A stretch of DNA of 64,000 bases from Ophiodon elongatus (GCA_016806645.1 JACSYO010000415.1:6908001-6972000); one strand, 5' to 3'. Shown: positions 26,111 through 39,518, counted from the first letter of the stretch. Translations and numbers: made by a program. Notes: generated by a model from the letters alone, not told the origin.

Positions 26111-27479
26111 CTAATCTAACCATTAAGATAATCACTCAAAAATAAATAAATAAAAACTATGTTGAAAATAACCATTAGCTCTCTCTCGCTCTGTATTTGT
26201 GTGTCTAAAAAGGAGAGAGCGAAAGACTGCAGGATGGTCGAAGCCTCTGCCAGACCAATCAACTGCATCGCCACAATAAAGTGGCCGCGATCAGCGGGCC
26301 CTCTGTCTGCCCCTGATGGAGTGATACATGGGCCCATCTCTCCGTGTTAATCAGACCTAGACCAGCTGGAAACCAAAGCCATGTACAATCTGCCCACTGG
26401 AGTGATGCTGCTCCACAAAAGAAACGAGGAGGAAGAGACAGATAAGAGTTATTGCTTAGGATTTCATCAACTCCTATTCTGCTTATCGATTTTGATTCTC
26501 ATTCATTCCTTGTTCCAATATTTTGCATATCACTGGGGTAAGAAAATATATGTCAAAGGCAAAAAGTAACTTTATTTTCAGCCGGCTTGAGTCGCCATAA
26601 ACGGCATCACAGATATTTTTATGATTCTGCAGTTATCCACCTTATGTATCTCTGCCAAAACCCCAGTAATTGCTAGCCATTCAGGGCAGGCCATATTAAA
26701 CTGGAAGTAAACAATCCTTTCTGCTCTGACACATGATTAATGCACGGTTGAGTTTCTGTTACTGTATGAGTGTACAGACATAATGTGAAGTGAATTTTCA
26801 CCGTGCATTATTCTCCTTTTTGTTTGAGAAATATTTTAAATATTTTAAACAAATGCCATGCTGCCGAAACGGATTTGCTTTGATATCCTCTGTATGAAAT
26901 AAAAAAAAAATAGACTTTGCTTTCTGTCCGAACACACTTAAAGACTTCGTTTGGGAAGCATCTACAACTTCCTGTCACCTAAGTTACTTACCTTGATGAC
27001 AGTAAAGTTCTTAAAAATATGACTAAATCTAAAGAAATAAGCATTTGTATTATTTACACCGGATCAGTTTTGAATTGTGCATGGACAAAAAACAGCTGAG
27101 TAAAAGAAGAGGTGTACATGATGAATCTCAGACAATCAGTTGCAGTTTGGACAAACATCCACACTTTTTTTTTTACTTACTGTTCCTGTTGCACAGAAAT
27201 CAAATCGCATTGTGAAGTTTTGGCCACACTTTTAAGCACATAATCAGCGCGTCATATATGCATTAACACATGCAAAACCTTCAAGGTACAAGGCCTTGTG
27301 TCAAATGTCCAAACTAAGAATTAATAAATGGAACTTAACAAAATCCCGGCTCTCAAATTGAGACAGAAGCGTGAATGCACAGACCCCTGAAGCAGCTTGG
27401 AAAAGCAGGTGAGACACAAATAATAGATTTTTCACTTTAGTCTTTCTTCCCACTTGTAGGGTCTTTTTATGGGCTTATG

Positions 27480-27518
27480 CGCGCGCGTGTGTGTGCGTGT
27501 GTGTGTGTGTGTGTGTGT
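27480..27518. repeat. (CG)n(GT)n alternating tract
   Basis: Begins cgcgcgcgtgtgtgtgcg and continues as GT; strictly alternating purine-pyrimidine for about 39 bp. Confidence 0.93.
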
Positions 27519-28678
27519 AGGCTTTGTGTATTTCTGCCAGTTTGTATTTAGTCTATATAGTCACGTCAGCGTGCACATCCACGGTGCCATAATCTGAGCC
27601 CTCACATTCAGGTTAAATTCGTTTGTACATTTGTACCCACAAAGCGTGACGTCTACCACCTGGATACTGTCACCTGGTGATAAAATACCTTCCTGCAAAA
27701 ATGGAAGTTGTCCTACTTTCCAGAAAAGACCAGTTCTGGGATTTCCGCAGAGTTAATACCTGATCTACACACCTCTCCACTTGGGAACGGGCCCAACTGT
27801 TAGCTTAAGCCTGCATGCATATTAACCAATACATCAAACTCCTTTTCACCCCGACAGTCAGAATGCAGTATAATCCTATTTCTAACCTACTCAGAGTGAT
27901 GGGTTCACTATTCCCGAGCCACCGGAGAGCGTGAATACGAAATCCTTTTTGTAAAGCATTCATCTTCACCTGTACATTACCGCAGACAGAAGGAAGCAGA
28001 ATATTCTCGAATATGAATGTCATGCACATACAAACAGCAGCACTTTTCCTGGATGTATGAAGAGGAAGGTTTCCAAGCCCGGCTTCAAAAAGTCTGAACA
28101 TGGACAGGAAATGACTAATGCTCTTTTTTACCTGAGCAACTGCCATTCGAATGTTTTTGTGCAAGGTTTATAACTCCCGGTTGGAAAAAGGCAGGTTGTA
28201 CTGTGAGGCTTCCCAGGGGTAAACGATCAAACAAATGACCCACATGGGAAAATTAAGACGGCTGCAAAGCAAATAATAAAAAAGGACTCTGCAAAGGAAA
28301 ACAAGAAAAGGACAAATGAGGTCTGTATTTACATTAAACAAGCAATTTACACTTGAGAACGCACTAAATACTGTCGACATCAAAGGGTTGAGTGAGATTA
28401 ATGTTTGTATTAGGGCATCAAGAGGGTATGCAAACAGCAGCAGTTGCAGTAGAATTTACAAAGATACCTTTTAGGCATAATGATTCATACAAAATAAAAC
28501 ACAACATATGAATAATGACTGGATGGACACCAGCCCAGCAATAAATTAAAGCTGAGTAAGGGTTGCATTGATTGAGATTATGTCAGAGAGGGGATGCGTT
28601 AGCTTGCATTATGTTGTAATTTGCGCTCACCCTTATCATATGGACTAACAGCAGAAACACAGCACATAACTCAAATTA

Positions 28679-28984
28679 GGCCTGCAACTAAAGCTGTTTT
28701 TGTTATTGATTAATCTGCCAATTACTTTCTTGATGAATTGCTGTAATTGGTCTATATACTGGCGAAAAATAGCAAAAAAAGGTCCTTTCACGGTCTCTTA
28801 AAGCCCAAAGGCACGTTTAACACTTAAACTGAAACATGTTCAGTTTATTACCACATAATACAAAGACAAGTAGCAAACCATCACACTTAAACAGTAGAAC
28901 ATTGGATTTTTGGAAGAAAGAAAAGACTTTAATAGTTGCAAATTAAATTGTATAGAAAATTAGGAATCAATTGTTTTAGCTCTA
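28679..28984 (+). repeat. Near full-length 'CTGCAACTAACGATTA' element
   Basis: Starts cctgcaactaaagctgtttt, has gattaatctgccaattactt and ggtctatatactgg, a middle part tcagtttattaccacataat, and ends tttagctct. At about 306 bp it has the usual length and order for the family, but the terminal inverted repeats are strongly decayed. Confidence 0.65.
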
Positions 28985-29590
28985 CTTGAATACACGACAG
29001 TACAGTGTCAGAACAAAACAAAGGTCTTCACAATTGCAGGACAGAATGGCTTATATGTATATGCTTTTTATACTGATTTCATAACGCTGTGCAAGTGTTG
29101 TTTTTATCTTATTCACACCCGTGTGTGCAGCATGTGTAATGCCACGAGCTGCAGCTTGTTCGAGTATGTGTAACTGTAAATGTGAAGCTGCAAATTGCAT
29201 TGAAAGAACACATGTACTGCACACTACAGCTCTTCCCTGGAATTATAAAGCACAGCGTGAACACACAGATATTGTATTTCCTGCATGACTAGGCAGGCAG
29301 ACTGTAAGCCTCGACTGTGGCTTGTGACTGATAGGCGAATGGCTTTCAAAACCCCAGCACTGGCTGTTGCAGGGTTATGGTTGTAAAACACTCAGGATTG
29401 ATTTTCTTTGAGCGTTTGCTTTTCCTAGGCAGGGCTGTTTTGCGACCATTACAGTGTGATCTGTGCTTGCCATAAGTAAATGTGTTCTCTGGCATCAATC
29501 AGGCATCAATCAGACCGCCCGGTGACGACACCGACCGTAGAGCGGTAATACAGGATGCTCATGAGCCGTACGACACGGGCTGCGTGTCCA

Positions 29591-29609
29591 CAGCAGCAGC
29601 AGCAGCAGC
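29591..29609. repeat. (CAG)6 trinucleotide repeat
   Basis: Six CAG units on the plus strand, not in a supported coding frame. Confidence 0.95.
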
Positions 29610-30659
29610 GAGCCATCAGTCAACCGATGGACACACTCGGCCTCATTAAGACACAAACCGCACCACGGGATTGTGAGTATTAAAAGCACGGAATCAAATC
29701 AAATAGATGAATTCACGGTAGGAATCATAACTCCAACTGCCAAGTGCCTGAGAGCAATCAATTGCGGGAAATCGCAGTAGAAAAGTCTATTCTCTAATCT
29801 CATCCCTTCATCCCGATGGACTGAGGCACCGCAGCAGATAACTAAGGTGAAGGAAAAATACCAATGAGATTCATACTAGCAGATAAAGAAAGAGTTGGAG
29901 AGGAACAATATTTAATTTACATAAACAGGAAACAGGATTATGAGTTATCGTCAGTGTACAGATGGAAGCTTTCTTTGAAAAAGCCCTGAAGAGTTTCTGT
30001 GTGAATGGTTCTGCCTCATGCAGCCACGAGGGACCATGAACTCAGACTCAAGAAATGCTGATTGTAAAGATTGAAGGGGAGCAAAAAACAGAGAGGACAC
30101 ACATTTGTCCTGCTCCATTCATCAGACTCCGTGCTTTGATTAGTTGTGTACAGTATGTGATCTTCAAATGCAGAGGCGGAGAAAATAATGAGAGTTTGAG
30201 AGGACGAACTCTGTCAACCCAACACTAAGATATATGAACTCCCCTTGCCAAAGGCAGGCTGTGAACACAGACTCTCCCACAGGCCCAGGGGGACACTCTG
30301 TTTGCATCCCCCCCTTTCCTCAGACGCACAGTGAAGCGTAAATACCTCAGGTGGAGTTTGTGAGCCGACTCCTTTATCCCAGGGCAACATTACTTTGTGT
30401 GCAGCTTAGAGTTACACCACTACAGGAGAACACAAAAGGGGTGGGTGTGGGGAGTGGGGGGCGGAGGGGGGCATGAAGGGATGCTTCAACCAAGAAAAAG
30501 AAGATAAAGCTGAGAAGAGAAAATAGGCAGAAATTAGATAAAAAGGGTGAAAATGAAGGGGGAGAAAATAGACTTTGAGCGAAGACAACTTAATGTTGCA
30601 AGTCATGACCGCAACTTTGGAACAAACTCATTTTTTACACAAGACAGTATATCATCATT

Positions 30660-31500
30660 GCATCAGGAAGCGTGTCTGGACACGTCCTTTTGATTGACGG
30701 CTGAAGGACATCTCAGCAGCAGCGAGACCGGGCTCCATTACCAGCACAGCGAGCAAAAGGACATGCACTGCAGCCGTAATGATACATCGAAGTCGGGGTA
30801 AGGGGCTATTTGTTGGTGAGGAAGAGCGAGGAGAAGTCGGCCCGGCCCTGACAGCCGTTCATCCTCCCCAATCATCAGATCCGAGGGGAGTGCTTCCAAA
30901 TCGCTACTTGCTTGACTGCTAAGAGGCCCGGCCCATTAGCCAGTTGTGTTAAACTAAATATGAAGAAACAGACCAATTACCGCCTCCGCCTGGGATCAAG
31001 ATACTGTTTTAATGTTTGCGTGTGTGCGCGTGCGTGTTTCTCTATATTACCTGTGTATGTGTTAATGCGTGCATTGCGGCCGGCGGCTCGCTGGTCACAC
31101 ACACAATCCTGCAGTCGTCTGTGGTAAAGATGTTAAGCCAATAATTTACCTGAGCTGTTACCCAGACGTGGAGGTTCCTCCAGGGAACAAGTGAGTATGA
31201 TAAATAATTGAATTTCCCCAGGCTGCGAATGGGGAGATTTCATTCATTATTTATCATCTAATTGATTACTGCAAGTTGGGTTTCTAACCTGTCCCACAAT
31301 TAATGTGCTGCTTTTTATGTGCTTAATTAATGGCCACTGCAGCTTCATGAAAAACACACACTCAATTACATCTGGAATTGAAAAGCCACGGCAGTTTGTG
31401 CCGTATCGCTGCGCTGGGGACGGCACGGAGACATTATTCAGCCCAAATGGAATTCAATAAGACAGACTTAGTCTTCTCGACAAAATTGGACGATTTTTCA
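30660..31500. promoter_or_regulatory. Candidate conserved non-coding block
   Basis: Repeat-poor apart from a short GT-rich patch near 31017-31040. It has homeodomain-like cores such as ctaattgattac and cttaattaatgg (31258-31335) beside GC-richer segments without open frames. It reads like constrained non-coding DNA, but this is an impression rather than a measurement. Confidence 0.25.
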
Positions 31501-32225
31501 TATTGTTGACATGCTGCTTCTGTGGCAATATTGCAGCCCAAGTCTTCCTCTTGACCGAAAATCCACTTTGAATCAACTTGGCTGTCAACAATCTTCGCTG
31601 TTCAGCACCAGCTTGTTTGTTCCGCGGCTGCGGCTGTCCTCTCTCCTGTTCAGACTCTTCTTTGTGACACTGTGTCGATGTTTTTTGGGGTGTGGGACAT
31701 CATATTCAATGTGCTGCTTCTTTCATATTTGGTGAAGAGTTATTGTTTTCTAGACAAACAATACATGCACACACACAAAGATGTGCAAACTCACACTTGC
31801 ACACACATTTATCTTTCGAGCTCATGTTTAGAGGCCGCCACCAAAACCAATTCCATGGGGTCTTGTTTTGAATAAAAAGCTGCTATGGCGAACATTGTCT
31901 GAATTCAAACTACCCTCTCGGCGGCATGAGCTATGGTGTTTGTTTAGGCTTGCAAAACAAGTGCTATCATTTCAAATTGCCATGTTTCTCGATTTCATTT
32001 CAGCTTCGACAAAACAATAGGAAAGAATCCTGGCCAAACTTGATTTCACCGTTTGCTATCCTAATGTCACACTGACATGATATTATTTTGGCTTCTACTC
32101 AACTCATCAACTCACTCTGAATTAAAAAATATATGAACAGACATGTTAGAAAATACAATACAATACAAGCACAGCCTAAATCAAGTTATAATATCATGCC
32201 TCAGCTTATTTACTCGAGACAGGAT

Positions 32226-32435
32226 CTGCCAGATCATTACTGCGCATGTGCAACTCTCAACAGAGATGACAAAGAAGCAAGATGGCTCACTCTCCTTTAG
32301 CTACTTCCATCATCAGCACAGGAAAAACACCAGCACTGCATCTGAAATTGTTGATAGAAGTTGCTCACAAGTGAGCCATTTTGTGTCTTTCCCCTCCCCT
32401 TTGAGAGTTGCACATGCGCAGTACTGATCGGCCAG
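32226..32435. repeat. Palindromic MITE-like element with 23-bp perfect inverted ends
   Basis: The arms 32238-32260 and 32401-32423 are exact reverse complements (tactgcgcatgtgcaactct plus 3). Similarity continues outward (ctgccagatca against ctggccgatca) and inward (agatggctcact against aaatggctcact). The whole 210 bp could fold as an imperfect hairpin. Confidence 0.7.
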
Positions 32436-34496
32436 GTGCAAGCGGGGAGTGTAACCTAAGCCAGAGCGAGCAAAATGTCAGCAATTTGGCAATATTTTAG
32501 TACACAGCTGCTATAAAATAACAATAACTATATTTTTGTTTTTAACACACTGGTATCGCTCAAGTATCAGAATCGGTATGGGGAAATTGTTTTACTGCAA
32601 TATCTCTAATACAAATAAAAGGAGACAAGCAGTGTAGCGTTGACCACATTCAGATGCTGCAGCCTTCAAGTATGCCATTGCTACATAAACTCTGACTGCT
32701 AAAAAGAAAGGTTATTTTGTTCTTCTTTATTTATTTTACTATAAATATGTAAACTACCTGATCTGTATGCAACACTAAGTTATTTAACCATGAACTGCAC
32801 GATCTGTATGCATCACTAAGTCTTTCAACCTCTCCAGCAACAAATCAGCCACCAGTCCCACCACACACAGACTCTCCATTTCCAGGAAGGCATTGATTGC
32901 AGCCAAAGTCACCGGGATCGATACTCTCACTGTTAAAAGTCAGCTCGTTGACCCCTTAAATAATGCTGTAAAGTGTACTGAGGCAATAATGGAGCCTCTA
33001 TTACTAAATCAAATTCTTCCGTCTTTGAGTTTGGAAAAACATCCAAAAGCAATACTTGGTGAAAGAGTAACACTTTCTAGGCTGTCAATCAAAAGAAAAT
33101 ATTGAATTCTTGGATTCTGTTCAAATGTCTTCAGTTCATCCTTCGAGGCACGAAAAGGCTCTTTCTCTCCTTTAATTGCAGAAGGACAGAGAAGAGCAGT
33201 GAAGCTTACAAATACAACCTTGGGACTGTGAGCTATGTAAAGTCTAAATGAAAAGGCCTGGATGCCACCAGGCTGACATCATTAAGAACAGCCTAATGAT
33301 CCCCTGGATTTGATTTGTTTGGCCTGGTCCTTACTGACTGGCGTGACTTGTGGAAAGAAAAAAAAAGAAAAAGCACACAAGTTTCATCAGTTTCTCAGCA
33401 GGGCTTCTATTGAGGTTTGGGCTCATTTGGACCTGTGCCAAAGCTCCTCCAGGCTGAGTCCAATTACTCCAGCAAGAATGTTATGTACCGCTAAAAAATA
33501 TAGACTAATAGAGGGGCTTATACAAGGAGAAAACTAATAGACTGAAAGAAAGCAGAGAAACATCAACATGCAGAAAAGTAAAAGGTCTTGTGTAATTCTT
33601 GCTGTATAAAAACACTATTCCTGTTCTTAATCGCGTCATAATCCAAGCGTTCACAGAAACGTATGCTACGAGGCCCGGAGTGGCTGCAATTCTAGCAAAC
33701 AAGCTGCAGTCTTATTTTTGAGTGACAGTTCATTCATTGAGTGAGTTATTATTACACGACTGTACAAGATAGTATTAAATAAGCGGGATGCACTGGTGCA
33801 TAAAGTACAACATTTGAACAAGCTATAATGCAAGATGTGTGAGCTGCTGGTTATGAGATGTTGTTCTTATCCAGTGCCTCTTAATTCCATAATGTAAGCG
33901 AAAGGTGTAAGAGTGGAGCGGAGCACAGTTATTCTAACTCTGCACAAATGGGATTAGGTGTTTGTACACAGAGCAGAATGAGGGTTTGGGATAGGGAGCT
34001 TTCCTTTCACAGTTAAGCCTGCGGCTGGGACTACAGAGGCAGGTTACCCTGCGATTATGATGATCCAGTTAGATCTGAGGAAATTAAATTTATTCCAAGA
34101 CCACTTTTCGGCTCTTCAGCAAAAGGACAACAAACAGATAAAATGCAAAGGCAGCCGCTGCTCACACACAGGCAGCAGACCACACGTACGTAAAGGTGAT
34201 ACAAGCACACAGTTCAGACTCATTTATACTTACTGTAATAATAAATATCGCCCCGAATCCACTGTTAAAGCTATTGTAATACAGTATGAACTACCAAGCT
34301 TAGTGTAAATGGATTCCTGTTTTCATGTTGCAAAGCATAACATTCCTTAATTAGCTAACACTTACAGAAGGCAAGCCTCGTGGTATTAAAAGAAACATGA
34401 GTGAATTTGACATTGGCGCAAGTTGCAATTAGAAGGAAATGCCTGATCCTGCCAGTTCAGAAAGACTGAAGTGCTGATATACGTCAAAAATTAGAT

Positions 34497-34765
34497 ATAG
34501 CTAGAGCTAACTGCTAATGTCAGCATGCTAACATGCTACAATCATTAGCAGGTATAATGGTCTCCATGTTAACCATCTTAGTTAAGCGTGTTAGCATGCT
34601 AAAATGTGCTAATTAGCGATAAAGTACAAAGTGCTGAAGCTGATGGGAACGTCTTAAGTTTTGCAGTATTGGACACCTTCAAAGTTTGACCTGATGGTGG
34701 TGCTAAAGGAAAAGTCAGGAGATCACCAATGTTGGTACAATTTATCGTGTTTCTCCGATTTCAAC
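34497..34765 (+). repeat. Fragment of the fish 'GCTAACATGCTAA' repeat family
   Basis: Multiple GCTAAC/GCTAAT motifs (tcagcatgctaacatgctac, gttagcatgctaaaatgtgc) are followed by gctgatgggaacgtcttaag, gacctgatggtggtgctaaa and gaaaagtcaggagatcaccaa. The order is that of a repeat I recall from many fish introns. Confidence 0.7.
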
Positions 34766-36467
34766 CAGACTATATTTTTCCATTTTTCTTTGCCTCTCAG
34801 CACGGCTTATGTAAGAGGCAGCCCAGTGTGATGGGGAGTTAGAAAAGGCACAGTACCCTTCAGCTGGCAGGAGAGTATACCCTAGTCTTTAAAGCGATCC
34901 TCTCCTTGCCCACTGATGAATATCAACACCCGCTGGACCACTGAGGCTCAGATTTATTAAATTGGTTTCCCATATGCAGTAACCGACTCTACCGTGGAAA
35001 AAGAATAAATCACCTGGCATTAATTTATCTCCACTGGGACACACGCTCACAGCAGGGAGGATATTATATCTCTGTTGCTGTCTGCTGCAGTGGGTGATGG
35101 GCGAAAGATGAGTTGAAGCAGATAGACACAGTGGGCTTTCATTTGCTGCTTAAGCTCAAACACAGGGGAAGTTAAGCATAATCAGACTTGTGCAGTATAA
35201 ATGCTGAACTGTATTAATTACTTTTAATGATTTAAGAGGAAGTCCAAGAGATACCAGAGCAGGCCAGAACTGAAACGCTATCGTGGACGTGCTGCACTAA
35301 TCAGAGTCAAAATTGAGGTGGGGAATAACGTGAGACGCCCTCAAAGTAAACACTGCATTCGCCTTTCAACTTGGCCAAGCTAGAAATCTGCAAGAAAGAA
35401 GAGGCAAAAATACAAAAGTCCAGTCCCACCAAGCTGATAACAACAGATGAAAAAGATGTAATTGCACACAGGTGCTTCTGCAAAGAATTTATTCAGATCA
35501 CATTATGTTTGTGAATCAGTGGGACACAGTACAAAGCACACAGTCAGTGTTGCATGGCGCAGGTGCATAATATGGCCTGGCAGCTGACATTTGGTTAATA
35601 TTGAGGCCAGGGGCGGATGGTGCGACTTCAGCGCAGTTGGAAATGAGGTCAAATTAGGATGGAACATTTCCAGAAGGTGTGGCGGGGCCTGGTATCAGTC
35701 CTGACTAAGCAAATTACCTTTTCCTTTAAAAGCGCTTTGTGTCACAGCACTCTGATGCCCCTGAGCCAGAGGTGCAGAATTCGCCATTGACTACCATGAA
35801 TTAAATTAACTTAAAAGGAGATGTTTGATGTTGTTTTGATACTAAGTGAAATGTAATGCAATAGCGCAGACATAGTCCACTCTCCAGTGATGTTTCTGTT
35901 TCATGTTACATATAATTTGATTTGTATAATGTTTTTCACATTTTAAAAGATGACCACCTGTGGGTCAGTGTCTACACTGAGAACCATTGAAAACCAATAT
36001 CGCTGGATGTCCATCTTAAACATCCATAGAAGAGGTAGCGACTCCACAATGGTGCGTCTAATGAGGATCTTGTCTCCAAGTCAAATTGGCCAACACATCC
36101 TCAACGAGACACTATTTGTTTGATCGATCAGTATTGATGATTGTGTTGCAGGTTGCCAGCACAACCACAAATCCTAGTGATCGTTAACACCAAAACAGAA
36201 CTGCAGCCTCTCAGTGCCACTCCTCCAGTTTCAGTTTAGTCAAGTTTATGTTTTTTAGCAAGTCACACAATTTCAAACAAGTATGGGCCTGAAAAAAGCT
36301 TATGTGTCCCCCAGGAACAAAAATGCAACTTCACTGGCACACAGGCCCCACCATACACCATAATGAAAATACAGCCCAGAGGGTTGAATATATATTTGAA
36401 ATTTCAATATATCAATTTCACAACATTTAAAAAAAATGTTTAAAACATGTTGCTTTTATCATAATAT

Positions 36468-36487
36468 ATTATTATTATTATTATTAT
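36468..36487. repeat. (ATT)n short repeat
   Basis: About six ATT units in AT-rich DNA. Confidence 0.85.
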
Positions 36488-37610
36488 ATCATAAAATTAT
36501 AAAAGATAACAAAAACCAATCTCTATATAACCCATTTTGAATTCAGCCGCATCACTTCAAAAAAGGTCAGGGGACTTGGATATTTTTCTGGAGGCGCTGC
36601 AGGAATGACAGACGCAGGGAGAACATTTTCATATTATTCCTGCATATCAGCTTGTGATTGAAACAAGCTGATCGACATTGGCTGCATTGTGAATATCAAA
36701 TTGTTCTGCCCGTCGTTTTAAACAGGAGAGTAAAGGTCAAATCCTTCAGTCTAAGGACAAACTTTTTTCCCCCGTTAACACAAGCTGCACACACTGTAAC
36801 CTAACATGACAGCTGAATCTGCCTTGGCACGTAATGATGCTGTGACAGAGAGAAAAAACCCATCAAAGTAGAAACAGATAAAGAAACTGTCGTCTCTAAT
36901 AGGAGTTTACAATTTACTGCATTTTTCTCAATGTGATATGTGTGATATTCATATTGACTGTGTGTGAGCGCTCTCCTGTGTTATGACCCAAAATAAAACC
37001 ATATTTGGAAACAGAAATGGGTCACCCAAATTAGACGGAAAAACAACATTGACTAGTGCAAAACACTATACCCCTCAACCACCACATTCGCTCACAAAGA
37101 AACATTTCAAAATGATGGTATTTATATGATGCCACTGGGACATAAACAAAGATTAAAGTTTATGCTAACTTAAGTAGAGAATAACAAACAAACCTGGAAT
37201 GTCACAGTACTTTGCAGCTCTAGTGCTCATAAGTAGAAAAGGTTAGACTCATGACCTGCGCTTTTTCTTCCAACATTCACAAACAGCTTGTCCCTCATCC
37301 CAGAAACACTTAAAAGTGGTGGATTGAAGACCACCAACCGGTTAGAAGCGTGGACGCGACCGACCCAGAATTGAAGCAGGTGACAAGATGAGAAAAGTGT
37401 TTATTTCTTCCCAAGGAGAACCAGAGCAGAATTTAAATTATCAGAAAACATATGCCTTGATTTGCGTAGCTGTGTGAAGTATATTTTTAGAATGAGGGCT
37501 TTGACCTTTCTTTGTTGGCATGACAAGATTGGAGAAGGGTAAAATGAGGTCCATAATGTGGCTGCTACCAATGATACATAATAAATATACTCCTCTCTAT
37601 TTACAGTATA

Positions 37611-37852
37611 TTTTTCTCCTTTCCCTCTCATTCATGTTACCACTCTCTCTATCCTCCCTCCCCTCTCCCCTCCTCCTCCTTCCCCCATCCCCCCCCCCCC
37701 ATCTCCCTCTCTGGCTTTGCATTTTTCTTTCTTCTCCTTTCTTTGTCTTTGCATGTTTTCCCTCTCCGCCTCTTTGCCTCTTCCCTCGCTTCTCCTGACT
37801 CTCCTCCCCATCTGTCTGTCTTTACTTTTCTCTGCCTCTCTGCATCTTTCAT
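37611..37852. repeat. Long polypyrimidine-rich block
   Basis: About 240 bp, mostly C and T on the plus strand, including a run of 12 C at 37689-37700. The several overlapping open frames in it (Leu/Ser/Pro-rich one way, Arg/Glu/Gly-rich the other) are compositional artefacts. Confidence 0.9.
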
Positions 37853-38460
37853 GGGTAGAAACAGTCTGTCACACATGGGAGAGGACCAATTACAAGGGGA
37901 GTTTAAGGGCCCTTCCCCCAGAAAATGTGATTCTTTCTTTTTTTTTTACAAACATATTCCTAAAACTATCATTTGTGAAGCTTTTCTGCTCTGTTTGCTT
38001 TAACAGGTTATTGAAGCCTGTTTACGCACTGAATAACTGTTATCCCACAGTAAATAACGCAACAACAGACCAACTCTTGCACCAGATTCTGTATACGTCC
38101 TGAGTTGGAGTCAGTTCCAGGCTGTTTATATGTGTAAATAAAACATATGCATGTGTACTCACATGTCTGTTATATACAGAGGGTCTGACAGCTGTCTGGC
38201 ATCACCTGCTGCGGGATCCTACTTCTCTAAACAACAGGTGAACTGCAGTTGCAAACTCCATGAGTTGGGAGTAGAGAAAAAAATATATAAAAATGTTCCT
38301 GAATGATGGATTGTCACTAGCCAAACAATCAGCAGTCAGTACCTGGGAACTCTTAAAAGACCAATCACCATCCTTTGACAAAGTATGTTATAAATTCAGA
38401 GTCCCCCCCCACACCCCCACCAAGTATTTTCTGTTTTACCTTCCTCTGCCACAGATATTC

Positions 38461-38570
38461 GAGGTTAAGAGTCTCGCCCAAGGACACTTTGACACGAGGA
38501 GCCGGGGATCTAACCATCAATCTTGCGATTAATGGACGTTTCACTCTACCTGCTGAGCCACAGCTGCCCC
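38461..38570 (-). repeat. tRNA-derived SINE head, 3' truncated
   Basis: On the minus strand it reads GGGGCAGCTGTGGCTCAGCA then GGTAGAG (A box), GATGGTTAGATCCCC (B box) and GTGTCCTTGGGCGAGA. It is the same family as 6961-7244, with a better-preserved tRNA-like head but without the body and tail. It stops around 38461, beside an unrelated C-rich stretch at 38402-38420. Confidence 0.7.
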
Positions 38571-39391
38571 GTATTATTCAAGTTGTTGGCTAAATATCTA
38601 TTCCAATTCCATGCATGCTGGTACTGTCGATGACATATTTGTACAACAGAAAACTGCGGCGTTTGACAAAAGGTTATTTCTTCATAAAGATTAAGCAGAA
38701 TGGATTTGGGAGGTGGTGCAGCTATAGTTCAGGTACACCAGCATGTTAATGTGAAGGCTCTTTGCCCTAAAACAGTAGCGTAGTTTAACAGTGCAACAAT
38801 ATTCATGCAACAGTACTTTGTGACCAAGTTTGTCTGATTTCCATTGGGCTATTTTTAAGTATCGTCACACTTGTGTGTGACACTATATCAATAACCGCCT
38901 TCTCTACTACTTCAATACTGAACACTTCCATTAATTCCCCCCATGCACCCAGACCGCCAACAGAATCATTATCATGAAAACTGAGGAAAAATCTAACAGT
39001 ATTATCATGTTAACAATGCGAACCATGCCTTTTATTGGGCTTCATTTTGTGTCTTTTACAGTGGAAATCAAATGTTATTCTAATGGTAATGCAGTTTATT
39101 TGAAATAATCATAGTTTTTCCATTTACAAAAAAGTCCTACGGGGATTTTTTCTTTCTGTGCTATAAAACTGTCAGCGTCTGTATCTCCAAAAAAGTGGAC
39201 CTGGATTGTCATACTGCTATGAGTGAATAGCACAGTACAAAAGGAGATAAATTAGTTTTCTTTGAACCCTTTGTACCCCCCCACCACCGAGGAATACTAC
39301 TTAATGGCATCTTCCACTTCTTCCTATCTTCCATACACTCTGTCTCTATTCCTTCCTTCTCTGTATCACTTCCTCATGCACTCTCACATTT

Positions 39392-39518
39392 GCTGATGAG
39401 CATATGAACACACGTCTTCTCTTCCTCACCTCTCCTGATCCCCCTCCCCCCCTCCCCCACCTCCGTCTCTCTTCATCTCTTCTTTCCTCTCGCTGATGAG
39501 CATATGAACACGCGTCTT
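39392..39518. repeat. 27-bp direct repeat at 100-bp spacing in C/T-rich DNA
   Basis: gctgatgagcatatgaacac plus 7 more bases occurs at 39392-39418 and 39492-39518 with one mismatch, separated by a C/T-rich stretch. It suggests a local tandem duplication whose spacer has diverged. Confidence 0.85.

Noticed and set aside
27805..28164. 119-codon minus-strand open frame in the sense orientation of the gene
   Set aside because: Does not resemble any part of a GH47 mannosidase and has no fitting splice sites; judged chance.
37520..38103. Overlapping Leu/Ser/Pro-rich and Arg/Glu/Gly-rich open frames
   Set aside because: Explained by the polypyrimidine composition; no start context, splice context or known domain.
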